Positions 1 to 11,500 of a stretch of 64,000 nt of DNA are shown one piece after another. Source of the DNA: Haliotis asinina (Eukaryota; Mollusca; Gastropoda; Lepetellida; Haliotidae); contig NC_090295.1 of NCBI RefSeq assembly GCF_037392515.1, positions 31,164,501-31,228,500 of the forward strand. The letters run 5' to 3'. The position numbers and the translations under genes are program-made. The first letter of the stretch is position 1, and the number at the start of each line of letters is the position of its first letter. The notes under the pieces are model-generated. The model worked only from the letters and a program-made list of their open reading frames with translations, had not been told where the DNA came from and did no database searches.

Positions 1-29
1 AACTGGTAAACCTTACAAGTCATAGCAGG

Positions 30-185
30 GATTGAGAAAGAGAACTTTGACAACAGGCCATTTTCTGGATTATTAGCTATTTTCTGAATTAAGAATGGGC
101 CACTGCCGTAGCAATAGTAAACTTCAAAATTTCATTTGAATATGCAAAATGGCCCATGGCCCCTGCCTTTCCCAATTCCTGTCAT
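30..185 (-). repeat. Dispersed repeat, inverted partner of 50455-50645
   Basis: The block around ggcccatggcccctgcctt and the attattagctattttctg stretch reappears reverse-complemented at 50455-50645, with gccatgggccatttagc and aaaatggctaataatcc. Two diverged copies of one interspersed repeat; no coding potential was seen. Confidence 0.55.
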
Positions 186-1520
186 AGTAACCATTTCATA
201 ACAGAGCAATAGTTCCATCACCATTTATCAAGCTCATTCAAATCATAAGTTTATAAGTGGCGTCAGTTTTCAAAATAACCACCTGCCCGGAGGCCCCATA
301 CCGGTTTATTTGTCCAGTATTCTATATGAAGGCATATGGAGTTTCAACCAGTATTTGACAACATTTATGGAAAAATAAATAGACGGGGAAACCTTACATT
401 GAATTGTAGGGTCAAATTCCATTTGTGTGATTTTGTGGGAAAGAAATTAAAAACATACCTTGTGCTCACCTTCCATACAATGGGGAAAAATTGAAAAAAA
501 TGGAAATTGTCCCTTTAATAATATGTAAGTTGTCGAGGATGGATAAGGTTCATACAATGCAGAAAAACTTAAAAACAAGATTGAGGCTCATCACTCAAAG
601 TGATGTAAATAAAACTGACATTGAGGTGTTCATGCCAAGTAAATATTTCTCTTCAGACCAAATTCAATAATGTCAATGTGTGTGTTTCCTTTTTCTGCCA
701 AATTCCAAAACTTGTCAAGGTACCATTATCTGGTACCCCATCCCTACCACATTACTCTAGTGTGGTACCAACAGCAGGTTTCAAGAATCAGGTACAAAAA
801 CTCCACTTAGTTACTGTGTTAGCTGCGCCCTGACAAAACGTACCAGATAAATCTATACTATTAAAGATAAGAAGCCAAAGTCATCAATATTCCCCACAAT
901 GGCAAAATACTCTCTATGAATATGTCTTCTAATTATGATTAAGTCAAATGTACTGGCATGTATATAACAATGTGGAAGGAGAGTGCTGAAAGGTTTTGAA
1001 GTTCTGCTCTGAAAAAGAGCACTACCGACAATACAAGTCAAACTTGTTGACATGGAAATGCAAATAGTTTATTCAGAAATCCAAAAACTACGAAAAGGCA
1101 CCAGTACACCACCAGATCTATTGATATACCAAGTTTGGTGAAGAATTATAAAACTGTTTTAAAGTTCTGCACCGTAAAAGACAATTGTGCACAGACGAAC
1201 AGAGTCCCTCTTGATAACCCCCAGCAAAAAATGTTGGGGGTGGATGAGAATATTCCAACAATATGTTAGCAGCAGACACCAAGCTTGGGCTTAACATGTT
1301 GAACCATTGTGAGTAAGTGAAGCCAGGTCTTTGATGTCATGACACTTTTAGCTCCAGATTTCCCTATGACCCCTTTTATAAATGAACATCCGACTCTATA
1401 GATGCACAGTATGCCATTGTGTAAAATCAGAAAGTACAAGGACGAGATGAAGCTATAGTGAAGCCATGGATCAAGACAGGTACAGGTCCACAGGCTCCTG
1501 AGAAGGGTAAGTAGAGTGAG

Positions 1521-1675
1521 TATGGTTTCATGCCACTTTTAGCAATATTCCAGCAATATCACTGCGGGGGGACTCCAGAAATGGGCGTCACACACTATAT
1601 CCCTATGGGGAATCAAACCTGAAGCTTCGGTGTGGCAAGCAAATGATTTAATCAATACGTTACCACACCGCAGGA
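1521..1675 (-). repeat. tRNA-derived SINE (family B)
   Basis: The plus strand shows cacttttagcaatattccag, then a diverged reverse-complement box B (ggggaatcaaacc). Copies in both orientations occur at 14150, 32688, 39427, 47415, 52632 and 53565. The full consensus begins with a box-A-like tagcctagtggtt and has box B ggttcgattcc, so a tRNA-derived SINE is likely. Confidence 0.55.
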
Positions 1676-2540
1676 CACGGTAAGGACAGTCACTGGTAAG
1701 ACACATACATGTATTCTTCTTTACATAAAAACATTTCTCAAAATACCATGTGGCAAATATTGTAACCGATGCATACTCACACAAACAGCCCAATTCTCAA
1801 AGATAAAATTATTAAATAATACATAAAGAAAGTCACTAAGAAATAAGCCTACTCTAAATACTACAGCAATTGGAAACATAAATTCAAAGCTTACTGACAT
1901 TCTAATCTTTTTTTTCAGATTATGAAATAATCAAAATGCAAATTACATGTTTCTTTTCGAAGACTCTGTCTCTACAAAAGCAGTTATGCAAGCACATTGA
2001 TCTATAGGAAAATATCACAAAATACAGAAAATTGTACAAAAACAAACATGCACAACAAATTAAAGTTTTTCAAAAATATTTCAACAACCATGCATACTTT
2101 TAATAACCATTGTTGTTTATTTGATGATTTCAGTAATCACTGTTCATAATTCTCTATCCTGACATGCTGGGTATTTGACATTAATCACATGATCCCAACA
2201 AGTTTTAATAATCCAAACAAACTCTTAAGCTGAACTAAGCATGTTTATGATTACAACAAAACCATTTTGAAATAATTCTCAACAAAATAGTGTAGCACTT
2301 GGTTACCACTTCCTACATGTCATTACTTATACAAAGATAATTACCGAACTGGCAATTCAACTGTTATAATAAAAATATACATTTCATTTTGGCATATATT
2401 TAGAACAGTCTGGCTAAAGTTTTTATGTATGATGATTATGCACCAATCTATCAAATAATAACAAAATAAAAATGGTCAACATTGCTCCTTTGGCATCTGA
2501 CATTGGGACATATTCTGACATAAATAACCAAATAACCTGA

Positions 2541-3893
2541 CTATATATTTCCTTGTCCAGTTGAACTTTGAGATCTGAACTTCCAGAAGAGGACAATTGT
2601 GACAACTGCATTAGTCACAAATCCCAGATAACCAAAAGAATGAAAGCCAATATTTTCCAACATGTAACCTCCAAGCGTTGGTGACACACTTCGCACGAGA
2701 GAGTTAACTGCCATGTTGACTCCTAACATAGCACCAGTGTCTGCATCTGCGACAGTTTTAGTTAAAGAGCTGCTGATGATGACATTCTGCGTTGTTAGTC
2801 CCACAACCAGGGGTAAACTAACCAGGCATAGCTCACGTACATTTGTCACAAAAGAGAGTAGTAGGTACGACCATACTAGGATAAATGTTGACCACTTCAG
2901 AATTTTACTTTCGCTAAATTTCTTTGTTACTACTCCGAGTCCAATCCCCTGCACAACCATGCTGGTGATTCCAATATAGGACATGAGGTAGCCATTTTGA
3001 TCAGGTGCCAGGTTGAATGTATTCAGAGCAACAACTTGAAACATGCTCTGGAACACGCCAATGGGAACACCTGATGCTAGCCGTACTAGAAGTAAAAACA
3101 ATGCTCCAGGACCCATGATTAACTGTATGATTTTCTTCAGATTAAAGATGCTCTTTTCAGAGGTATCTGTTTGCACATCTGCTTTTTTAGTGTGTTGTGG
3201 TACAAACATCAGAACAAGCGCGACACTTAGCAAAGATCCTGCACTTGCAATAAATGCTGCGATTTGCTCTCCCAAGACTTTTGTCAAGATTCCTCCAATC
3301 AATGGGCCAACAACCATTCCAACACCGTATGACATGCCCAACTTTCCAAGTGCATCAGCCCTCTGACTTGCATCTCCAATATCTGTCACAATCATCTGAC
3401 CACCTTGCATTGCATGCATGAAGAGCGATGGAAGTCTTGATATGAACAAAATAGGAATGTTTGTTGACATACCTAAAAGGAAATATGAAAGTGTTGATGA
3501 AAGGAAAGCCAGTGTCATTGCAGCTCTACCACCAAACAAATCACCAAACCTACCAAACAGTGGTCCTCCAGCTAACTGGACCACTGCAAAAGTTGTCTGA
3601 AGGTATCCAAACATCACAGGATCTACTCCAAGTTTCTTGGACAGATATGGCAGGGTTCCGTTTTGGATCCAAAAACATGTGGCATACAAAAATATATTTA
3701 AATGAGTAATAGCAATTACTCTATTTATCTTCCAGCCTCGAATCCGAATAAACTGGCTGTCATCCATTTCAGTTTTTAGCTCTTCAGTTCCTGTCATTGT
3801 CTCTCTGGGGGTGTTTCCACGAAAGTTAACGTCAGCTAAATCTTTAGCCGGTAAGTCCTTAGTTGGTTTCGGTGGAGCAATGTTTCTCTGCAT
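2541..3893 (-). CDS. SLC22A18: MFS transporter, SLC22A18-like, intronless
   Basis: Predicted 450-residue, 12-helix major facilitator transporter, expected in the plasma or an internal membrane. Vertebrate SLC22A18 is described as an organic-cation-type carrier; the substrate here is unknown. After a polar N-terminus of about 50 residues, hydrophobic segments follow. The loop 2-3 MFS signature GRFGDLFGGR is intact. PYLSKKLG, FGYLQTTFAVVQLAGGP and SRLPSLFMHAMQGGQM match the SLC22A18 family as I recall it. The frame runs uninterrupted from ATG to TAG with no intron, whereas vertebrate orthologues are split. Internal methionines at residues 33 and 43 are alternative starts, because the first 30 residues are low in conservation signal. 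It is transcribed away from LIG3, with about 1.1 kb between the two start codons. Confidence 0.88.
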   Translation of the reverse strand: MQRNIAPPKPTKDLPAKDLADVNFRGNTPRETMTGTEELKTEMDDSQFIRIRGWKINRVIAITHLNIFLYATCFWIQNGTLPYLSKKLGVDPVMFGYLQTTFAVVQLAGGPLFGRFGDLFGGRAAMTLAFLSSTLSYFLLGMSTNIPILFISRLPSLFMHAMQGGQMIVTDIGDASQRADALGKLGMSYGVGMVVGPLIGGILTKVLGEQIAAFIASAGSLLSVALVLMFVPQHTKKADVQTDTSEKSIFNLKKIIQLIMGPGALFLLLVRLASGVPIGVFQSMFQVVALNTFNLAPDQNGYLMSYIGITSMVVQGIGLGVVTKKFSESKILKWSTFILVWSYLLLSFVTNVRELCLVSLPLVVGLTTQNVIISSSLTKTVADADTGAMLGVNMAVNSLVRSVSPTLGGYMLENIGFHSFGYLGFVTNAVVTIVLFWKFRSQSSTGQGNI

Positions 3894-5026
3894 AGTAGCG
3901 GCTGGTTAGTGAACTATTCGTTAAGTGAAGCAAATTTTGATGATGGCAGACGCAAGCGACGAGCATGCAGCACTGGCGAGCAATGACTAAGGACTTCGTA
4001 GTACACATGTTATAAAACGATAGCGGCGATGGGTTTGTGACGTGTCCCACTAACACTGATCCAAAACAAAGTATCACGTGATTATGATCCAAAGTCCATT
4101 TGCGGGGTTTTGGCGAGGTAATGTCAAAAGGACATGCGCAGAGATAAGACAATGTTTGTTATCATTACATTCTTAGTTCTTGCATTCAGATATGACTGCG
4201 TTGTCGTCCTAGCACCGAACACACTGAGATCCAAACTAGAGTTAACTCCCTTAACTACCATATAGACTAGGTTCCTGTCTCGTAGATGCCGCGCAGAGTA
4301 TATAAGCGGTGCCAGTCTATGTAAGCGTCTTCCGGTGAGGAAGAAACAAAACATCTTCACTCTGTCTTTGTGACATGGTGTGACAATGCCGGCTGACCAC
4401 GGGGTCAGAATTTGTCTTAGATGCATGTATGTTATTTCTAAAGTTCTTGTTTCTTGCACGATACACATGACATGCATGAACACGAATGAGTCTGTTGTTC
4501 TATTGGAGGTATAATCGTAGTGGCTTCAGGGTCAGCGCCGGTTTTGATTGTGCAATTACTCTCATTACTGGTGCAATAATTCTACTAAACGTTCAGAAAC
4601 AAATCTTAGTATGACATCACATAGATATACTTAGAAATAAGTATAAGAAGGTGTATCTTTGTGATTTTGAATCCTTTTATGAATTCTAGTTATCTGATGT
4701 GTCACAAACACATATTAAAGCAGAGACCATACTGTTATATGGTGTAAGCACATCAATCATGGGATCTAATTTTCACACGATTGCACATGTTTCAAATGAT
4801 TAAGTCTCCTTTTGATATTTTTGTGAAGCTCTGTTTTAAACATATTTGCCTTAATTCAGCTAAAAGTCTTATGTTTAAACATGCACTGAGTTGGTTTACT
4901 AAGTTTAGACAGAACAAGTCAGATATGAGCTAATTTTTCCCTAAAGCTTGATTTCATCATGACTAAATAGATACTGTTTTCAGGATCATATTTTATGTTC
5001 ATATATTTCAGGGAAAGAACAAGTAA
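3894..5026. promoter_or_regulatory. Divergent intergenic region, likely shared promoter
   Basis: This 1.1 kb stretch separates the transporter (minus) and LIG3 (plus) start codons. The 3900-4350 part is richer in G+C and CpG than the surroundings. It contains a plus-strand TATA-like tatataag (4299-4306). The layout fits head-to-head genes sharing a promoter; transcription starts cannot be seen directly. Confidence 0.45.
4299..4334 (+). promoter_or_regulatory. Candidate TATA box and 5' UTR exon of LIG3
   Basis: tatataag at 4299-4306 is followed about 30 bp later by tcttccg|gtgagg, a good splice donor at 4335. A matching acceptor, atatatttcag, ends at 5011, just 15 bases before the first LIG3 ATG. 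A short non-coding first exon spliced to 5012 is therefore plausible, but this is inference only. Confidence 0.3.
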
Positions 5027-5528
5027 ATGATCAGAAGTCCTCGTCAGATCAGTTTCATAATCAGAGCTATTCACAGCAACTTTCATTGTGGAACGCACCC
5101 ATGTCGCTTGGCCTCATTTTGTGTTCAGGCACCAGTTTTCAATTTTACATTCCTTAGCAAAAATACTTTAGTAAGCAACCGTCACCTAAACTGTTACAGT
5201 TTTTTTTCAAATCAATATAGATATTTCTGTTCTGACTTCATAATGTCGGAAAATAGATATATTGTTGGCTATGCAAAATTGGGGACATCCAGCTGTAAAA
5301 AGTGCAAACAGAAAATTGAAAAGGGAGCATTAAGAGTTGGAAAAGTGGTTTCCAACCCATTTAGTGATGAAGGGGGTGACATGAAACAGTGGTACCATCC
5401 TGCCTGCATATTTGAAACATTTGTCCGTGCCCGAGCAACGACAAAGAAGATTGAGGATCCTGATGATGTGGAAGGGTTTGATGATCTACAACAAGAAGAC
5501 AAGGATGTCATGCAGAAGCTCATTGATG
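5027..5528 (+). CDS. LIG3: LIG3 exon 1: mitochondrial leader and PARP-type zinc finger
   Basis: Residues 1-167. The codon before ATG 5027 is TAA, so this is the first in-frame start. Residues 1-70 are rich in Arg, Ser and Phe and nearly free of acidic residues, as in a mitochondrial presequence. A second in-frame ATG at 5243 (Met73, [14 protein letters not shown]) starts exactly where the nuclear form should. The zinc finger has SCKKC, 30 residues, then YHPAC, the CCHC pattern of PARP/LIG3 fingers. The exon ends at GATG|gtgagg. Confidence 0.93.
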
Positions 5529-8500
5529 GTGAGGACTGCTGCAGAACCACTGCACATTATTTGAGATTTAATACTCATTATGTGTCACGGTTTTTCCACT
5601 CATCTTAAGTACTGCAAATGCTCATGCAAAGTTGTGTCTCTAAGGTGGACTGTTGTTGCGTGTTTGAAATCCCTGGTCCATCCTTATTGCCATGAGTGGT
5701 TTGAGAGCAACCTAGTCAGGTTCATTAGTTTCATCACAGTGGGATGCATCTGAGAACTAGTTCTTGTTCTATTTGGTATGTTTTAAGGTGAATTGAAAGT
5801 CAGTATGTGTTATCCTAACATGTTTATGCTTAGGATCATTTCATAATGAGCACTCCCTGTCATTATCACAACCTTTACAAGTGATTTGAAGACAAGCCTA
5901 TGATTCCTTCTTCTGTTAACATGAGACTGGTAGTCCTGACTGCAGTGAATGACTCATCTATGGAAATTTGAGGTAACACTGCTCCCCAACAACAAACTGC
6001 AACCAAAATTCATTGGGTGGTCATAGGCTTTTTCAGTAGTACCTGACCCATGAAGGTCTCAGGGTAGAATAGGTCTTCTCAACCCATGCTTGCCATAAAA
6101 GGCGACTATGCTTGTGAGAGGCGACTAACAGGATCGGGTGGTCAGGTTAGTTGACTTGCTCGACACGTGTCATCAGTTCCCAATTGCACAGATCAGTGCT
6201 CATGTTGTTGATCACTGGACTGTATGGTCCAGACTCGATTATCTACAGACCGCCCTCATATGCAAAATGGCGCCATGCACAGGCAACATTTTGACATAGA
6301 TTTTAATGTCAAGAAGCAAGTGATTGACAATGGCATTAGAATCTATGTCAAAATCATCATAAAGAAGGGTTTTTTTTGTATATATTTTATTCATTTCAGC
6401 CATTTTACATTTAATGCACAGTAGGAGTCATCCATTGTTTCATATGCTTGTGATATTAATATATTGTTTAGCTGCTAGTAGAGTGTGGTTAAGGAACTTG
6501 CGTCCAGTATCAATACCCAACAGTATCTCAAAAACTGAAAAGTTTTCATCGATATTACATGTTCTATATATGTATAGTTTCAGATTATTCCAAAACTGTC
6601 ACACATGTACAAGCAACAAAGACATGGATTATACTTTCAGGTTCAGAGTTGTAAAAGAAACAAACATTGCTGTCAACCAGGTTCATTCTTAGCAATTCTT
6701 TTTTTTCTAAAGACACAGTTGTAAATGAGTGTGTATTCTAATTCCGAAAGCTTTGTATCCTTGTTGTGAAAATATTTTTCCAAGGGCTATCTATGCTAAC
6801 ATGGCTTTCTCATTTAGAGCAGGGCTTCAGCAGATGATACTCTGGCTGTTTATACAATACTTTAAAGTATTTTCTGTAATTTGTATTGCTATTTATAAAG
6901 TGATAGTTGTTATTGGGTCACAATGTTTAGTGTTTTGACTGATAGTTATTATGGGTCATATTTCGTAGCGGGCAATGTTCCACGGAAATCTACAGATTTA
7001 AATGCAAATCAGTCAATCTTGAGAATCGTCCAAATCTGGGGAGAAAAGTTTTAGGGGGGTGAAGTCCTACTTATTAACATCAAATGCCCACATTTGTGCC
7101 TCTTTGGCTATGAAATTTGAGAATTTCAAAGTAACCTCTTTAAATATATTGTTGCGGCCCCCAGATGAAACAGGAAATGTACTCTATTCACTTCTCCACA
7201 AAAAATGCTTTGTGGAATTCAGTGAACATATACATGGGCTTTCTTGGGACTCTAATGGTGTGCAACTTAATTCTCATATTTTGGTTTTCTTTTTTATTGT
7301 TTTGTTGTGTGTTTTTTTGTTGTTGTTAGTTGAGAGACATTTGAACTTAGGTGTGGTATGGTGTGATGTTATCCACCTCTCAAAAACTACTCTATGAACT
7401 TATAGATGGACTTTCTTGGGACTTTATTGGTGGAAATCTCATATTTTGTTTTGGTATTTTATTGGTTTTTGTAAGTTTAGAGACATTTGAACTTAGATAC
7501 ATTTTGCTGAATTTCTCTGTGATGATAGTGTAATAGGGGATAAGGGGGGTGTACGGTATGTTATCCACTTCTCCACAAAAATTACTGGATGGAATTGATT
7601 TAGATTACACATGTGCTTTGTAGGGACTGTGTGCAATGTGTGTAATGGTGTGCATCTCATATTTTGATTTTGTATTTTATTTATTTTTCCAATTATAATG
7701 CAGTTTAAATTTACATACAGTTTCTTGAATTTCTCAGTGAATATAGTGTTATAGGGGATGAAGTCCACTTTTCCATAATAGTTTCTCATCAGAATTGATA
7801 GAGCTGCTATGTATTTTTCATTGGGACTCTAGAGCTCACTCAGTGTAGGTAACACCTCCTACAGCAGCGGGGCATCCATGTCCTTGGACACAATTTTGTC
7901 TTGTGAGTTTTTTCTGTTATCAGAGAATATGTGATTCAGTTGTTAAACTGGGGTTATCATAACAGAGATCTGAAGTCATTTATGTTTCTTCTAATAGTGA
8001 ACATTTCCAACCTGAAACGTTGCCACATAGAACCTTGTATACATATCTGATATGTATGTAGACTGTTTGTCTTGACTGTAATTGTAACATTCGACTTTCA
8101 CTGAACTTTATTATTGTGTAACACCTCAGTTGGCAGTATTGCAGCTTGTGGCCTGTGTCTGGACACGACAACAGAGTGACTGGCATCATGAACATATCTA
8201 TGCAACATGGATATGAACACATATATCAACCAAGGTGGCAAGCCTTACCACTCCGTACCCTTAGTCTTTACTTGTCTGTTCAGACAAACAGGGGTTGCTG
8301 AAGACCAGTTCTAAATTGGTTCTTCACTGGCAAAATTAAAAGTAATTTTGATAAGTTTTCTGTAAGTATTGCACCTTTCAAAGGTGCCAGACAGCTGAGA
8401 AAGGACAAGTTGTACGAATGGAATATATATATTATTAACAAGCATTTATTTTATCAAAGTGAAATTAATCAAATGAAGAATTGTATCAAGATCTGTTTTC

Positions 8501-11500
8501 AAACCGAAAAAAAATATTGATAACAAGTGGAGATTTTATGGACTTTAACATCATTCAACCCGTCAGATTGTATCTCATGCACATGCTGATGTTTTCATGG
8601 TTGCACATCCATCTTTGTCTCAGTCAGAAGTTGTATATCAGTAAAGATAGTCCTAGTTCTTTATCACTGTGGTGGTGTATGGTCATGTGCATAGAGCCCA
8701 GATAACAGCTTTAAGCAACGTCAAGCTCAGGCAGTTCTTGAATTAGTGACTGCGTTTGGCAATTTGACTCCCGAGAGTTTCTTTGACTTCAGCATACCCC
8801 TCAACGAAGCAAATGTGATACATGTGATCTCACCCTGGTCAAGTGAGTTCAAAATTGCCTCATTTCACCCAGCAGAAAAGGGGTACCCAGTGAGATAAAG
8901 TCATGTGACTATAAACTTTTAGGACCCAAGAGGCAGCCTGGGTTATCCAGTGTAATGATAATCAGATTCTTATAACAGCTCCAGTGAGCAGCTAGTCAGA
9001 TGGATAGGTGCTATATTAATGAATTTTTGTTATTATTTTATTATGATCTGGTCCAGACTCGGTTATTCCCAGGCCACTATCATGTACATGATATACTGGT
9101 AGCTGGAATATTGCAGAATGGAGCGGTATACAAAAGTCGAAAACAAAGAATTGTGAAAGTACGTAGTCTTCATAAGAAACTATGTATACATATGTAACAA
9201 CTTAAGTACCATAATACAATCCACATGGTTTTATCTTAACCTGCAAACCTTCCCCCATTTACTCCTTTCATGTGTCCTTGCTTGAAATATAAGGGACCTT
9301 TAACAGAATGCTGTACTTTAACATTTAATAAATGCCCTAATTACAAACTTTTTATCCCCACGGCATGTAATGCGGGGGGATATAGTTGACGTCCCATCCG
9401 TCCATAATCATATTGTTTCCGGAGCACAACTCAGAAACAGTTCAATATTTTTAGACCAAACTTGATAGATATAGTAATCTCAGCCTATGGTTATGCCCTT
9501 TACTATTTACAGAGTTTGGGCATTTTTATTTGTTATGTTTTCCCATCTAACATTTTGGTGTTAGTCTAATGGTGGGGTGGGTTTCGTTTCCGGAAGAGAA
9601 CTCAAACACCGTTATTTTTCTGCAAAACGTGGAAGATACATCAATCAGAACCTAAAGTGGTGCCTTTTGCAATTTACAAGATTTTTTTATTTACTGTTTT
9701 CCCGGTTTGTAATCTCAGCCTATGGTGAAAAGTGAGAGGTGTGTTTCGTTTCCAGAGCAGGACTCAAAAAATTTCTATATTTTTCTGCAAAACATGGTAG
9801 ATATATCAGTCAACCTGAAGTGGTGCCTTTTGCTATGTACAGGTTTGTGTGATTTATCATCCACCCGGCATGTCTGAGCATAACTCAGAAACCGTTCAAT
9901 ATTTTTAGACCAAACTTGATAGATATAATAATCTCAACCTATAGTTGTGCCTTTTGCTATTTACAGATTCTGGGCATTTTTATTTTATTTTTTATTTTTC
10001 CCATGGAACATTTTGGTGTTAGTCTAATGGTGGGGTGGGCTTCATTTCCGAAGCAGAACTGAAAAAACATTCAATATTTTTGTGCAAAACTTGGTAGATA
10101 TATCAGTCAGAACCTAAAGTGGGGGCTTTTGCTATGTACAGGTTTTTGTGATACATTATTTTCTCGGTTTCCATGGAAACATTTTGGACTTAGTCTCAAA
10201 AGTGAGAGGTGTGTTTCGTTTCCGGAGCACAACTCGAAAACTTATTAATATCTGTCAGCAAAACTTGGTAGATGCGTGTGCCAGACCCCAACGTGGTGCC
10301 TTTTGCTATTTACAAGTTTTTGTGATTTATTGTTTTCTTGATTTCCAAAACAAATTGGACTTAGTTTAAAAATGGAGTTTCCAAAGGGAGGGGTGATGGA
10401 AAAATCACAGGATAAGCACATTAATATGGTTCCCTTTAATATTTTTATGCAGGTTTACTCAAAAGTGTTTAAAGGAAAATAGAGGTTCTTTGATTGGATT
10501 GTGCTATTTCTTTTTATCCCCCCGGCATGTAATTCAATGGGATATAGTCAACTCGTCCGTTTGTAATCATTTTGTTTCCGGAGCATAACTCAGAAACTGT
10601 TCAATATTTTTAGACCAAACTTGATAGACATAATAATCTCAAGCTGTAGTTGTGCCTTTTGCTATTTACACAGTTTTGGCATTATTATTTTTTTATCCCC
10701 TCGGCATGTAATGCGGGGGGATATAGTCGACACCTCGTCTGTCCCCCGCCCATCCGTCCGTGCGTAATCATTTTGTTTCCGGAACATAACTCAGAAACAG
10801 TCCAATATTTTTAGACCAAACTTGATAGATATAATGATCTCAACCTATAGTTGTGCCTTTTGCTATTTACAGATTTTGGCGTTTTTATTTTTTTTGTTTT
10901 TCCATGGAACATTTTGGTGTTAGTCTAATGGTGGGGCAGGCTTAGTTTCCGGAGCAGAACTCAAAAACCATTCAATATTTTTCTGCAAAACTTGGTAGAT
11001 ATATGTGGCAGACCCCAAAATGGTGCCTTTTGGTATTTACAGGTTTTTGAGAGTTATTAATTTCTCGGTTTCCATGGAAACGTTTCAGACTTAGTCTCGA
11101 AATGGAGGGATGTGCTTCATTTCCGGAGCAGAACTTAAAAACCATTCAATATTTTTCTGCAGAAATTGGTAGATGTATCAGTCGGAACCTAACATGGTGC
11201 CTTTTGCTACTTACAGGCTTTTGTGACTTCTTAGTTTCTCGGTTTCCATAGAAGCATTTTGTACTTAGTCTCAAAAGTGGGAGGTGTGTTTCATTTCTGA
11301 AAAGTGGGAGGTGTGTTTCATTTCTGAAGCCGAACTCAAAAACTTCTTAATATCTGTCAGTGTTACTTGGTAGATATGTGTGCCAGACCCCAAAGTGGTG
11401 TATTTTGCTACTTGTTTTTCTGATTTATTATTTTCTCCGTTTTTATGGAAATGTTTTGGACTCTCAAAATGGAGGGATATGCTTCATTTCCGGAGCAGAA

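Larger units (their letters stand above)
1..2540. other. Intergenic and 3' flank of the MFS gene
   Basis: No gene is recognisable here. Bases 30-180 are a dispersed repeat found in inverted form at 50455-50645. A SINE copy lies near 1521-1675. The stretch nearest 2540 should hold the 3' UTR of the minus-strand transporter. A minus-strand AATAAA (TTTATT on plus) occurs at about 2116-2121 and could be its polyadenylation signal. Short open frames here show no family resemblance. Confidence 0.5.

Noticed and set aside
5269..5550. 93-codon minus-strand frame
   Set aside because: Antisense shadow of LIG3 exon 1.
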